Shown: positions 8,607 to 17,497, numbered from the stretch's first letter. The stretch: DNA of 39,176 bases from HGM04593 sp964470845 (GCA_964470845.1 CAYYEL010000010.1:1-39176), one strand, 5' to 3'. Made by a program: numbers and translations. Notes: a model not told the origin generated them from the letters alone.

Positions 8607-9171
8607 CTACAATAGGTTCATTGGCCTCTTTATCCTCGCCACTGCCAATTACAAGCACCACTGTCGAGCCTGCCGGAATTGACATTCCGTTACGCAAAGT
8701 ATCGCGCCCCATCATAAGCGAATAGACCCAATCGGCCTCACCCTCTATTTTTACATTTGTGCCTAATTTGAATCCTGCCGCACGCAGACGCGCCTCGGCC
8801 TCACGCAACGAGCAATTGTCGATAACGTCGGGGATTATTTGCGTGGGCACGTGGCTCGAGCTCATTGTAAGCTCAATCTTGCGCCCTTTCTTTACATTTG
8901 TATCGGCAAGAGGGCGCTGTTCGAGCACTTGATCCTCTTCTGCCCCTTTGACATATTTATAATCGACAATCTCAAAGTCGAGATTCTTGCTGCGCAACAA
9001 CTCGGCAGCATCGCCCAACTGCATTCCGCAAATATCGGGCACAACAACCACCTTGCCGTGCTGTGTATAGCTGTCGAGCCACGCAAGGGCAATAAGAGGA
9101 GTAGCCAGCAACACTAATAACATTGCCAGCAGATTTATTATGATTAGTTTCTTTTTTGTCATATTATACAA
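8587..9171 (-). CDS. PASTA-domain membrane protein
   Basis: 194-aa protein with an N-terminal membrane anchor (~7-32, LLVLLATPLIALAWL) and at least two PASTA repeats outside (~42-108 and ~110-180). Each repeat has the VVVPDICGMQLGDAAELLRSKNL / IIPDVIDNCSLREAEARLRAAGF pattern. PASTA domains bind peptidoglycan fragments or beta-lactams in Ser/Thr kinases and PBPs; here no kinase or transpeptidase domain is attached, so it is a stand-alone envelope protein. A second Met at residue 4 (9162) could be the true start. It is first in an operon with rluD; a -7-like TATCTTCG lies at 9229-9236 on this strand. Confidence 0.88.
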   Translation of the reverse strand: MYNMTKKKLIIINLLAMLLVLLATPLIALAWLDSYTQHGKVVVVPDICGMQLGDAAELLRSKNLDFEIVDYKYVKGAEEDQVLEQRPLADTNVKKGRKIELTMSSSHVPTQIIPDVIDNCSLREAEARLRAAGFKLGTNVKIEGEADWVYSLMMGRDTLRNGMSIPAGSTVVLVIGSGEDKEANEPIVDESWFE

Positions 9172-9228
9172 TAAAAAAAATAATTCGTAAAAACCGAGAG
9201 CATTGCATCACTCACCGTGTGCATTGCG

Positions 9229-9236
9229 CGAAGATA
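9229..9236 (-). promoter_or_regulatory. -7 element for the PASTA-rluD operon
   Basis: Minus-strand TATCTTCG followed by GC, ~58 bp upstream of the PASTA gene. A TTTG lies 24 bp further upstream, longer than the usual 19-21 bp. The same TATCTTCGC octamer core precedes three other transcription units in the window. Confidence 0.5.
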
Positions 9237-9275
9237 CAAATAAACGAGTAATTTTTTGTACAAACAGATAAAATA

Positions 9276-9412
9276 TTTAGAAACTGTTTCATTTTATATC
9301 GTCAAGATTTTTATAAACTCGAACCGTTTCTTAGAATAAACAAGCGATATAAAATAGGTTCTACTTTCACGGAGTGTGATATTTTTTTTGAGAACATTGT
9401 TTAGAAACTGTT
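9276..9412. repeat. direct and interleaved inverted repeats in a divergent intergenic region
   Basis: TTTAGAAACTGTT occurs exactly twice (9276-9288 and 9400-9412). Between the copies, ATTTTATATCG (9291-9301) is matched inverted by CGATATAAAAT (9345-9355), and TTAGAAACTGTT is matched inverted, imperfectly, by AACCGTTTCTTA (9322-9333). The two inverted pairs interleave. The stretch is A/T-rich with no coding potential and separates the divergent PASTA and DUF4468 operons. Confidence 0.55.
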
Positions 9413-9441
9413 ATTTAAACTGCTTCTAAATATAATTTAAC

Positions 9442-9472
9442 TTGCTCACTTGACACTTTTATATTATCTTCG
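9442..9472 (+). promoter_or_regulatory. promoter of the DUF4468-porin operon
   Basis: TTG (9442-9444), 20-bp spacer, TATCTTCG (9465-9472), 26 bp upstream of the DUF4468 start. It matches the Bacteroidetes promoter with C at position 7 of the -7 box. Confidence 0.65.
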
Positions 9473-9498
9473 CAGGCAGAATATAAGACTAAAGAACA

Positions 9499-10089
9499 AT
9501 GAAAAGAATTATTCCCCTTATAGCACTAATGCTTATTACAGCATCGGCACAGGCCCAGCTTTTCAAGCCCCGCGAGAAAAAAGCCCCAAAAACAGAGTAT
9601 AGCATCGGTACTGTACCGGTCGAGAACAACCGAGTGGTATTCCGTGAAAAAATAGAAGCACCCGGCCTGAGCGCAGCACAAATTATGGAGCGTGCACGCA
9701 CGTGGTACAACAACCGTTACGTCGAGCCCACTGTGCTATCTGCAAAAATACAGAAAGAAGAACCTGCCACCTTTGAGGCAAAAGCCGAGGAGTATATAGT
9801 ATTTACAAAAAAATTCTTGGTGCTTAACCGCGCAAGAATATACTATTATCTTACCCTCAACAGTTACGACGGCGGATGCGAGCTTATAATGTCAAGAATA
9901 ACCTATTGGCACGACGATGAGAATCCCGATGGAGGTTCACGCTATACTGCCGAGGAGATTATCACCGACGAGAAAGCCCTCGACAAAGATAAAAAGCTAA
10001 AAAAAGAGCCCGGACGTTTCCGCACAAAGACAATCGACCTTAAGAATACCCTTGTCGATGAGCTAAAAAAACAATTGACAACAAAATAA
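9499..10089 (+). CDS. DUF4468 domain-containing exported protein
   Basis: 196-aa protein with signal peptide (1-19, ending ASAQAQ) and a DUF4468-type domain: REKIEAPGLSAAQIMERARTWYNNRY followed by alternating strands (YIVFTKKFLVLNRARIYYYLTLNSYDGGCELIMSRITYWH). The C-terminal third is Lys/Asp-rich. The domain is typical of Bacteroidetes periplasmic or outer-membrane-associated proteins with no established function. It opens a same-strand cluster of five genes with short gaps (9-38 bp) that ends at the DUF4421 protein. The family assignment is from pattern recall and is fairly secure. Confidence 0.82.
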   Translation: MKRIIPLIALMLITASAQAQLFKPREKKAPKTEYSIGTVPVENNRVVFREKIEAPGLSAAQIMERARTWYNNRYVEPTVLSAKIQKEEPATFEAKAEEYIVFTKKFLVLNRARIYYYLTLNSYDGGCELIMSRITYWHDDENPDGGSRYTAEEIITDEKALDKDKKLKKEPGRFRTKTIDLKNTLVDELKKQLTTK

Positions 10090-10099
10090 TCCCCACACA

Positions 10100-10270
10100 G
10101 TGAAAAACAGAGATAAAATAAGAAACATACTGAACATACTGTTCTACATAGGAACAGTAGCGACAATCATCCTATATATTACCACCGACGGCGGTAAGCC
10201 CTTTTTTTACACAGGCGCAGTTACACTATCCATAAAAACATTAGAATACATACTGCGCTTTGTCCTCTGA
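10100..10270 (+). CDS. 56-aa two-helix membrane protein, GTG start
   Basis: GTG at 10100 opens a 56-residue frame starting MKNRDKIRNILNILFYIGTV and ending YILRFVL. It has two hydrophobic helices (~10-28 and ~36-56) separated by a polar turn (TTDGGKP), with a basic N-terminus that suggests an inner-membrane hairpin. It begins 10 bp after the DUF4468 stop and ends 9 bp before the porin ATG (10280), filling the gap exactly as an operon gene would. That packing, the lack of internal stops and the clean topology support it. No family recognised. It is missed by standard ORF length limits. Confidence 0.7.
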   Translation: MKNRDKIRNILNILFYIGTVATIILYITTDGGKPFFYTGAVTLSIKTLEYILRFVL

Positions 10271-10279
10271 TTGATATTT

Positions 10280-12484
10280 ATGAGTAGCAGACTACTATAC
10301 ATACTACTGCTTCTGACCGCCCCGATTATAGCAAGCGGACAGAGCTTTAAAGCAACCAATGCCAAACGGATAGAGACAGGAGGCATCGGCGGATTCGGCA
10401 GTGGCGAGGTATTTAATCCGTTCGGAGAGAAAGACACCACAAAATCGGAGCACAAGGAAGTACCGATGGAGATACACCAATGGCACATCGACGAGCTATT
10501 AGGGAACACCCTCCCGGTAAACGCCGACACACTGCAACATCTGTACCAAAATTGGCATATGACCGAGGGAATGAACGGCGAATATAACTTCCTTGGCAAT
10601 ATGGGTGCCCCCCGACAAACGAGAATTTTCTTCAACCGTCCCTCAAGCACTGAATATAATTTTATTCAACCTTACGACTATTTCATCGTACGCCCATCAG
10701 AGATATTCTTCACCGACACAAAGTCGCCCTACACCAATCTAAGCTACAACGAGTCGGGCGACAAGGTAACAGGCGACGACCGTTTCCGTGCCTATTTTGC
10801 GACAAACGCCGGTAAGAAATTCGGAGTAGGATTTTTATTCGACTACCTATATGGTCGCGGTCGTTACGACAATCAATCGACCGCATTTATGAATTTCTCG
10901 CTATTCTCATACTATCGCAGCGACCGCTACAACTACCACCTGTTGGCCAGCCGCTATCATATGAAGATGGCCGAGAATGGAGGAATAACCGACGACCTAT
11001 ACATTACAAACCCCGAAAAAACCGATGCAGCCAGCAGTTCATTCGGCACCACAGATATTCCCGTGCACCTCGACCGCACGTGGAATCGCAACGAGCTTTA
11101 CACTGCATTTTTTACACATAATTACAATTTCGGATTCAAGAAAAGAGTGCGCAAGGATATAAGCCCCGACAGTTTAGCCATCGAGGTTGCACGTCTGATG
11201 CACGAGTATCGCGACACGACCCGCACCATAAGCCCGGCCGACTCGCTTCAGTTGGCACAGATTGCCGATAGTGTAGCCCGCCGCGAGGCCGAAGATTACG
11301 CCGAGTACGAAACACGTTTCATCCCCGTTGCACGCATCACCCACACAGCCAATTTCGAGTCGAACCACCACGAATTTATATCGCACGAACAGCCTTACAA
11401 CTACTATGCCGACCGTTTTCTGCGTTACGACTCACTCGACCGCACCGACTATTGGAACGTAAAGAACACAGTCGCACTGACACTGCGCGAGGGATTCAGC
11501 AAATGGGCAATAGCCGACGTATCGGCCTACGCATCATATAAATACAGCAGCTACAAGCTGCCCGACACACTCCCCAATGCAAATGAATATCGTCGTCGAT
11601 ACACCGAGCACACAGTGATGATAGGAGCACAAATAGAGAGCAACCGCAGCAAACACCTCACCTACCGTCTAAGAGGCGAGACAGCCGTATCGGGCGACGA
11701 CCTCGGAGCGTTTCTCTTAGAAGGAAAAGGACGTCTCAATTTGCGTCTGCTGGGACAAGATGCCCATATTCACGCAAACGCCTTTGTAAAGAACAATCGC
11801 CCCTCGTTCTTCTATCGCCACTACCACTCGGAGCACTATTGGTGGGACGATAATAACCTTGACAAAGAATTCCGCACACGCATCGAAGGAGGCTTTGTCC
11901 TTGACAGATGGAAGACCCGTATAAAGGCCGGAATCGAGAATATCAAAAACTACACCTATATAGCCAACCACTCACAACCTGTGGCATACGGCTATCTGAG
12001 CAGGCTCGGCGTGGCGCAAGAGAGCAGCAACATACAGATACTCTCGGCCACCCTGAATCAAGATTTTAAATTCGGCCCGCTGCATCTTGATACCGAATTC
12101 ACCTACCAGAACAGCAGCAACAAGAGCGTGCTTCCACTGCCCGAGCTCAATCTATATGCCAACCTCTACCTAAAGTTTAAAATTGCAAAAGTCCTGAACA
12201 CCGAGCTTGGTGCAGATGTTCGATATTTTACATCCTACTATGCCCCCGACTACTCACCGGCATTAGGAGAATTCGTACAGCAGAACGAGGCCGACAAAGT
12301 AGAAATTGGCAACTATCCGATAGTAAACATATACGCCAATTTCTTGCTAAAACAGACACGTTTCTACGTAATGTACTACCACATAAACGAAGGAACAGTC
12401 AACAAGAGAAGTTTCCTTGCGCCCCACTACCCTATGAGCCCTAAAGCACTGTGGTTCGGGCTATCGTGGAATTTCTACAATTAA
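10280..12484 (+). CDS. putative outer-membrane porin (Porin_10 family)
   Basis: 734-aa protein starting at ATG 10280 (MSSRLLYILLL, signal peptide to ~21, ASGQ). A TTG three codons upstream is a weaker start. The body is rich in alternating aromatic/polar beta strands (YDYFIVRPSEIFFT, GVGFLFDYLYGRGRYDN, FYVMYYHINEG) and ends in LWFGLSWNFYN with a terminal aromatic-containing strand, as in Porin_10 (PF14121) putative porins of Bacteroidales. A long, charged Glu/Arg/Asp segment (~300-345) may be an extracellular or plug loop. The substrate is unknown. It sits in the DUF4468-DUF4421 cluster. Confidence 0.82.
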   Translation: MSSRLLYILLLLTAPIIASGQSFKATNAKRIETGGIGGFGSGEVFNPFGEKDTTKSEHKEVPMEIHQWHIDELLGNTLPVNADTLQHLYQNWHMTEGMNGEYNFLGNMGAPRQTRIFFNRPSSTEYNFIQPYDYFIVRPSEIFFTDTKSPYTNLSYNESGDKVTGDDRFRAYFATNAGKKFGVGFLFDYLYGRGRYDNQSTAFMNFSLFSYYRSDRYNYHLLASRYHMKMAENGGITDDLYITNPEKTDAASSSFGTTDIPVHLDRTWNRNELYTAFFTHNYNFGFKKRVRKDISPDSLAIEVARLMHEYRDTTRTISPADSLQLAQIADSVARREAEDYAEYETRFIPVARITHTANFESNHHEFISHEQPYNYYADRFLRYDSLDRTDYWNVKNTVALTLREGFSKWAIADVSAYASYKYSSYKLPDTLPNANEYRRRYTEHTVMIGAQIESNRSKHLTYRLRGETAVSGDDLGAFLLEGKGRLNLRLLGQDAHIHANAFVKNNRPSFFYRHYHSEHYWWDDNNLDKEFRTRIEGGFVLDRWKTRIKAGIENIKNYTYIANHSQPVAYGYLSRLGVAQESSNIQILSATLNQDFKFGPLHLDTEFTYQNSSNKSVLPLPELNLYANLYLKFKIAKVLNTELGADVRYFTSYYAPDYSPALGEFVQQNEADKVEIGNYPIVNIYANFLLKQTRFYVMYYHINEGTVNKRSFLAPHYPMSPKALWFGLSWNFYN

Positions 12485-12499
12485 CAAAAGAAGCAGCAG

Positions 12500-13480
12500 A
12501 TGAATATAAACATCAAATGGGGCTTTATCGGATGCGGCGTAGTAACCCAAAAAAAAAGCGGCCCGGCATTCAATCTTATTCGCGGTTCACAAATAGTAGC
12601 AGTGATGGGGCGCGACAAAGAGCGCACACGCGCCTATGCCAAGCAATTTAATATCCCCCGATGGTACACCGATGCACAAGAGCTCATCGACGACCCCGAC
12701 GTAAATGCAATATATATTGCAACGCCACCATCGTCGCACGCCACATACGCCATAATGGCGATGAAGTCGGGCAAGCCCGTGTATGTAGAAAAGCCCCTTG
12801 CTGCCAACTACGAAGATTGCGCCCGCATCAACCGCATATCACGCGAGACAGGCGTTCCCTGCTTTGTAGCATATTACCGCCGCTACCTACCCTACTTCAA
12901 CAAAGTAAAAGAGTTATTGCCACGTCTGGGCAAAATACTCAATGTACAGATACGCTTCGCAGTACCTCCACGCGACCTCGACTACAACCGCGAGAATCTA
13001 CCGTGGCGCGTACAACCCGACATTGCCGGAGGCGGTTATTTCTACGACCTTGCCGCCCACCAGCTCGACCTTCTGCAAGATATGTTCGGCTGCATCTTAG
13101 AGGCCGAAGGCTACACAGCCAACCGCGGCGGTCTATACGAAGCCGAAGACACCGTAAGCGCCTGTTTCAAATTCGAGACCGGCATTCCCGGTTCGGGTTC
13201 TTGGTGCTTTGTATCGAGCGAGCTTGCACGCGAAGATCGTATAGAAATCTTCGGAAGCAAAGGTACGCTAAAATTCTCGGTATTTACATTTGAGCCCATC
13301 CTATTCACAGGCGAGAATGGCAGCGAGGAATTTACAGTGCCCAACCCTGCATACGTACAGTTGCCACTTATAAAAAACGTGGTCGAGCACCTACAACACA
13401 CAGCCGTGTGCAGTTGCGACAGTGTAAGCGCCACACCAACCAACTGGGTAATGGACAAAATACTTGGTAAGATACTTTAA
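12500..13480 (+). CDS. Gfo/Idh/MocA family oxidoreductase
   Basis: 326-aa NAD(P)-dependent dehydrogenase. The N-terminal Rossmann fold carries GFIGCG (8-13) and the family EKP motif (97-99, VYVEKPL). The C-terminal alpha/beta domain has the conserved GGGYFYDLAAHQLDLL segment (~176-191). Members oxidise or reduce sugars, inositols and related compounds; the substrate cannot be told here. It starts 15 bp after the porin stop and ends 38 bp before the DUF4421 gene, so a soluble enzyme is embedded in an envelope cluster. Confidence 0.9.
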   Translation: MNINIKWGFIGCGVVTQKKSGPAFNLIRGSQIVAVMGRDKERTRAYAKQFNIPRWYTDAQELIDDPDVNAIYIATPPSSHATYAIMAMKSGKPVYVEKPLAANYEDCARINRISRETGVPCFVAYYRRYLPYFNKVKELLPRLGKILNVQIRFAVPPRDLDYNRENLPWRVQPDIAGGGYFYDLAAHQLDLLQDMFGCILEAEGYTANRGGLYEAEDTVSACFKFETGIPGSGSWCFVSSELAREDRIEIFGSKGTLKFSVFTFEPILFTGENGSEEFTVPNPAYVQLPLIKNVVEHLQHTAVCSCDSVSATPTNWVMDKILGKIL

Positions 13481-13518
13481 ACAAGTATCCGAAAAAGGCA
13501 TATAGAGCAGACCCATAT

Positions 13519-14607
13519 ATGCAAACAAAAGGCTCGACATATAACGCAACAAAGGCAATGCTTTTTTTGGCAATGCTGATATTGGCAGGCACCAATTGCA
13601 AAGCACAAGAATTGGGACGTACACTGCTTAAATACCCCGAGCGCATATTAGACCTCACACATCTTGGAATAGACAAGACCGAAGGAATAATAAACAAATA
13701 CCTCGACCAAAAAGACAGCCTTTACATAAGCCCCAACAAATACAAGCTGACGCTTATGGCGCAATATATCAACAACTATGAGTATTATCGTTTCTCGCTT
13801 CCCGACAAAGGACAAAGCATTACACTGATGCCGGATAACAGCGATAAATTGGGCTTTTACATCGGTTGGAAGTGGATATTCCTTGGCTGGGCATTTGATA
13901 TAAACAAGAACAATGCAAAAAGCGACTGGAATTTCAGTTTCTATACAGCCCGAGTAGGCATCGACATTTTCTATCGCAAACGCAGCAAAGGATTCAGAAT
14001 AAAAGGACTTGAAGGCTTTAGGAACGCCGCAGGCGAAGAGATAAAGAATTACAACCGACATTTCGACGGAATATCCGTAAGCCAAAGAGGCATAAACGTA
14101 TATTACATATTCAACAACAAACACTTCTCGTACCCCGCCGCATATAGTCAGACAACCAATCAGATGCGCAGTAGCGGTACGTTCATCTTGGGTCTCAACT
14201 ACTCGGAGCAATCGTTTAACATTGACACAAAAAAATTTGACAGTACAATAGAAACAGCAATGTCCCCCGCGCTTAAATTCGACATTGTGAGGTATAAAGA
14301 TTATAGTATAAATTTAGGCTACTCCTACAATTGGGTATTTGCAAAAAACTGCCTTGCCAATATATCATTAACCCCGGCCATAGGCTACAAGAATACATCT
14401 TTTAAATTGAGCAGCAGCAAAGAGTTTATAGACAACATAAATTTCGACCTTATAACACGCACGGCTGTCGTCTATAATAACACACGCTATTTCATAGGTG
14501 CATCGCTAATATCGCACACCTATTCTTACCGCAGAAGCAGTCTGTACATTGTTAATGGATTCGGCACACTGAACATATACGCAGGAATAAACCTGTTCAA
14601 GAAATAA
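13519..14607 (+). CDS. DUF4421 family outer-membrane beta-barrel protein
   Basis: 362-aa exported protein (signal ~1-30, ending NCKAQ). A second Met at 14 (13558) would give a shorter, more typical signal peptide. The mature region has DUF4421 features: LYISPNKYKLTLMAQYINNYEYYRF, LGFYIGWKWIFLGWAFDIN, SDWNFSFYTARVGIDIFYRKRSKG, and repeated amphipathic strands to a C-terminal NIYAGINLFKK. The family is confined to Bacteroidetes and has no known function. Last gene of the 9499-14607 cluster; a stable hairpin follows. Confidence 0.85.
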   Translation: MQTKGSTYNATKAMLFLAMLILAGTNCKAQELGRTLLKYPERILDLTHLGIDKTEGIINKYLDQKDSLYISPNKYKLTLMAQYINNYEYYRFSLPDKGQSITLMPDNSDKLGFYIGWKWIFLGWAFDINKNNAKSDWNFSFYTARVGIDIFYRKRSKGFRIKGLEGFRNAAGEEIKNYNRHFDGISVSQRGINVYYIFNNKHFSYPAAYSQTTNQMRSSGTFILGLNYSEQSFNIDTKKFDSTIETAMSPALKFDIVRYKDYSINLGYSYNWVFAKNCLANISLTPAIGYKNTSFKLSSSKEFIDNINFDLITRTAVVYNNTRYFIGASLISHTYSYRRSSLYIVNGFGTLNIYAGINLFKK

Positions 14608-14664
14608 AAGGCCGATAAGAAGAGCCTCCATTAGGCATCGGTCAATGTTCCTCTACACTGCAAA

Positions 14665-14708
14665 AATAATTCCCGTACAGCAAGACACAATGCTGCGCGG
14701 GAATTATT
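14665..14708. terminator. bidirectional terminator between convergent genes
   Basis: Perfect 11-bp arms AATAATTCCCG (14665-14675) and CGGGAATTATT (14698-14708), with an inner CAGCA/TGCTG pairing. It lies between the converging DUF4421 (+) and OmpP1-like (-) genes. AT-rich arm ends provide U-rich tails in both directions. Confidence 0.7.
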
Positions 14709-14728
14709 CACTCTACGAGATACACTTT

Positions 14729-16297
14729 TTAGAATCTCATTCCAAGGGAAACAACAAATTTGCTCATTGTATCATCGACCGCAGCCGACGGATTAACATA
14801 TTCTGCATCGTAGAAAGGATAAAAATCGCCCTCTTGTCGAGTATATACATAAGCTGCATCAAAATAGAAAGATGTACCACGATAACCGAAGCCAACCGTA
14901 TAATTATTAGTTGCGTAGCTATTCATATACTCGGTATTGGTATCGACATACGAGAGCATATATTTTGCCGCACTCTTTTTATAGGGTGCCGATACGTGAT
15001 TATATCCGCATCTGATACTGAAATTCTTATCAAGCATAAGCTCGGCACCCACTCGCACCTTGTGCACCGCTTGCAGGTTATTCTCAAATTCCGCCTCCAT
15101 TTCGGGCATACTGTACCCACCATCATACTCCATTGAGGCCGATGAATAATCCGTATATTCATACTCGGCATTTAGAGCCAGAAAATCTCCGAATGTATAT
15201 GCTGCACCTACATTAAAAGTCCACGGTGTTTCAAGGTGATAGTCGAGAAAATAGTCGCTCCCATAAGCATAGTCGTAACTACGGGTATCCATCTTTCCTG
15301 TTGTATATTCGGTAAGTTGTCCGTTTATGATGGCATCGGCAGGCTGTCCATCTATTGAGGCCGACATACGATCGGTGAGCGAGTACCACGTTGGAGAATG
15401 AATCGACGCTCCTATACGGAAAGAGGAGTAGTAGAATGGACGTACTATAATACCGAATTTCATATCAATACCCTCGCCACGCGTGTCGTACCAATTGCTA
15501 AGCGTGTAAATCGGGCCGTACGAGTCGTCTTCGCCATAGTAGGACGAACGACTGTAATCGACATAATGAGCGCCAACTGTAAATCCCAAATAAACCTGAT
15601 TGTTCAAATTGAACGAGACATTAAGATCGACCTCATCGACCCCGCCCTTCTCTTCGCTGCGATAAACAACCGAGGTTGGTGTGTACATTGGAACACCGGC
15701 ATCTATAATAGTACCATCGGCAGCCTCTTCGCCGGCAAACAACAATCCTCCATCGGCACCCAGTAACGCAAGCCACGGATAGGACAAGGAGGTATAGTGC
15801 TGATAGCTCATATTTGTAATATCGAAAGGATGATTATTGTACAATTGTTGCATCTGATACATCTGCGAGAATCCACCCGATGCACCGGCCATCGCAAACT
15901 CCTTTTGAAGATTGTTCCGACGTTTGTAGTTGAAGCCTACATTTATAAATTCCAAAGAGCCGCTTGCTGCCCGATATGAAAACATTGCACCTACATTATC
16001 GAAAGAGAAGGTGGTCTTATCACTCTTGAGCGTTGTACCCAGATAATCGGCTTTTATTTTATGCGTGTTTACGCTTCCCGTTATCGAGATATCATTGGAA
16101 CGATAAAGAGCTGCGCCTGCCGGGTTAACGCCGAGCACCGATAGGTCGGCACCTAATATGCTCATCGAGCCGCCCATTCCCACGAATCGCGCCGTTCCCG
16201 TAAGCTCTGTATCAATGAGACGCACCGCCTCGTATGTACTCTGTGCACCTACACTCGTTGCAACTGCCAGCAAAGCTGTAAATATATATTTTCTCAT
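14729..16297 (-). CDS. OmpP1/FadL/TodX-like outer-membrane protein
   Basis: 522-aa barrel starting MRKYIFTALLAVATSVGAQ (signal peptide); an upstream ATG at 16306 adds only MQI. After the signal comes the hallmark N-terminal GTARFVGMGGSMSILGADLSVLGVNPAGAALYR, which forms the plug-like region in this Bacteroidetes family, often annotated hemin receptor or OmpP1/FadL. Many Tyr/Phe-rich strands follow, and the C-terminal strand ends FVVSLGMRF with terminal Phe, the usual BAM signal. It probably transports hydrophobic or small solutes; the ligand is not predictable. It follows the His/Trp-rich protein gene by ~54 bp on the same strand. Confidence 0.82.
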   Translation of the reverse strand: MRKYIFTALLAVATSVGAQSTYEAVRLIDTELTGTARFVGMGGSMSILGADLSVLGVNPAGAALYRSNDISITGSVNTHKIKADYLGTTLKSDKTTFSFDNVGAMFSYRAASGSLEFINVGFNYKRRNNLQKEFAMAGASGGFSQMYQMQQLYNNHPFDITNMSYQHYTSLSYPWLALLGADGGLLFAGEEAADGTIIDAGVPMYTPTSVVYRSEEKGGVDEVDLNVSFNLNNQVYLGFTVGAHYVDYSRSSYYGEDDSYGPIYTLSNWYDTRGEGIDMKFGIIVRPFYYSSFRIGASIHSPTWYSLTDRMSASIDGQPADAIINGQLTEYTTGKMDTRSYDYAYGSDYFLDYHLETPWTFNVGAAYTFGDFLALNAEYEYTDYSSASMEYDGGYSMPEMEAEFENNLQAVHKVRVGAELMLDKNFSIRCGYNHVSAPYKKSAAKYMLSYVDTNTEYMNSYATNNYTVGFGYRGTSFYFDAAYVYTRQEGDFYPFYDAEYVNPSAAVDDTMSKFVVSLGMRF

Positions 16298-16351
16298 AAT
16301 TTGCATTTTTAAGTTGGCAATCTGTTTTTATCATCTACATCCAATTATATA

Positions 16352-17497
16352 TTATCGTCGGCCGCCACCGCGCGAGCCACCACCGCGAGCTGCGCCACCA
16401 CCACTACTACGTGAACCTCCGCCACTGCTGCGTGATACACTGCTGCCCGACGAACGGCTACTGCCACTTGAGAAAGAGCTGCGGTTGCCCGAGCTGCGTT
16501 CGCTCGACGACGAGCGTTCCACCTTGGACGAGCGCGAGGTTGTGCGAGTGCTGCTGGGACGGTCGTAGGTCTTTTCTCGTCCGCTATTGCCACGCACTGC
16601 AGTTCGACTACCTGTTCTATCCTGCTGTTTACTGCCATTTACCGAGCTGCGTGCAGCCTCGCCCCTACGTACAGAAGTTGAGCGCTCGACACTTGTCCCC
16701 GAGCGATTGCCTCCACGACCGGTGCTTCTTGACACTGCTCCACGATTACCACTCTGTGCAACATCGCCCTGTAGAAATTCACCGCGACGCGCAACGCTGC
16801 CTCGCTCTATACTCGTGCCACGTGCAATGCCGGTTCCACCACGCATATTTGTTATCGGTGGTATTCTTCCGTCGCGATAATGCCCACTGCCTGCAAAGTG
16901 TCCGCCAAAATGCGGATGGTAATGTCCGTAGTGTCCGCTGTGCCACCAATAATGCGGTGTATGCCAATGCCCCCAACCGCTATAATAAGCCCAAGAGTGG
17001 CAAGGCCACCCCCAGTTCCACGACCACGAGGCGTGATACCACGGAGTATAGACCGGATAAAATTCCCAATATATACCATCGTCATACAGCACCCAATTGT
17101 CAATGTCGCTTGTATATACAACATCCCAATACCACGGGCTGCTCACTATTACTCGATGGGGGCTGTGAAAGCGCACAATGCGCGACGAGTAGAAATACTC
17201 GACATCATCGCCACTCTCTTGATAATCGTCCTCACTGTATTCTACACCCTCCTCGTCGTAATACTCACTCTCGGTTGCCGCTGCCGATGGACGGCGATTA
17301 TACTCATCCTCGTCGCGTTCGGTTAATCGAGTAGTGCCTATACGCTCCTGAGTGGTTATAAGCACATTGGTATTATCCCTTGTCTCGACCTCTTGCGTTT
17401 TTTTCTTTTTGGGTACAAAATACATATCATCCACCTGCGCTGTCAATCCCAACGGAAGCAACAACATCAAAAATATCAAAAACTGCCTCATAGTCAT
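16352..17497 (-). CDS. secreted His/Trp/Tyr-rich protein with Arg/Ser/Gly-rich tail
   Basis: 381-aa protein with a signal peptide (1-21, PLGLTAQ) and three compositional zones. Residues ~30-105 are acidic and Tyr-rich (EYYDEEGVEYSEDDYQES). Residues ~120-208 are packed with Trp, Tyr, His and Gly (HASWSWNWGWPCHSW, HTPHYWWHSGHYGHYHPH). Residues ~220-381 are strongly basic Arg/Ser/Gly repeats ending GGGSRGGGRR. There is no catalytic motif. Similar proteins occur in Bacteroidales but are uncharacterised. The His-rich zone could bind metal ions; the tail looks disordered and could bind nucleic acid or acidic glycans (inference). A second Met at codon 3 is a possible start. A -7-like TAAATTCG lies at 17528-17535. 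Confidence 0.7.
   Translation of the reverse strand: MTMRQFLIFLMLLLPLGLTAQVDDMYFVPKKKKTQEVETRDNTNVLITTQERIGTTRLTERDEDEYNRRPSAAATESEYYDEEGVEYSEDDYQESGDDVEYFYSSRIVRFHSPHRVIVSSPWYWDVVYTSDIDNWVLYDDGIYWEFYPVYTPWYHASWSWNWGWPCHSWAYYSGWGHWHTPHYWWHSGHYGHYHPHFGGHFAGSGHYRDGRIPPITNMRGGTGIARGTSIERGSVARRGEFLQGDVAQSGNRGAVSRSTGRGGNRSGTSVERSTSVRRGEAARSSVNGSKQQDRTGSRTAVRGNSGREKTYDRPSSTRTTSRSSKVERSSSSERSSGNRSSFSSGSSRSSGSSVSRSSGGGSRSSGGGAARGGGSRGGGRR

Noticed and set aside
7566..8615. 349-codon plus-strand ORF
   Set aside because: Lies antisense to the unmistakable RluD gene; no recognisable domains.
16411..17334. 307-codon plus-strand ORF
   Set aside because: Antisense to the His/Trp-rich gene; its long open frame follows from the low-complexity codons on the other strand.
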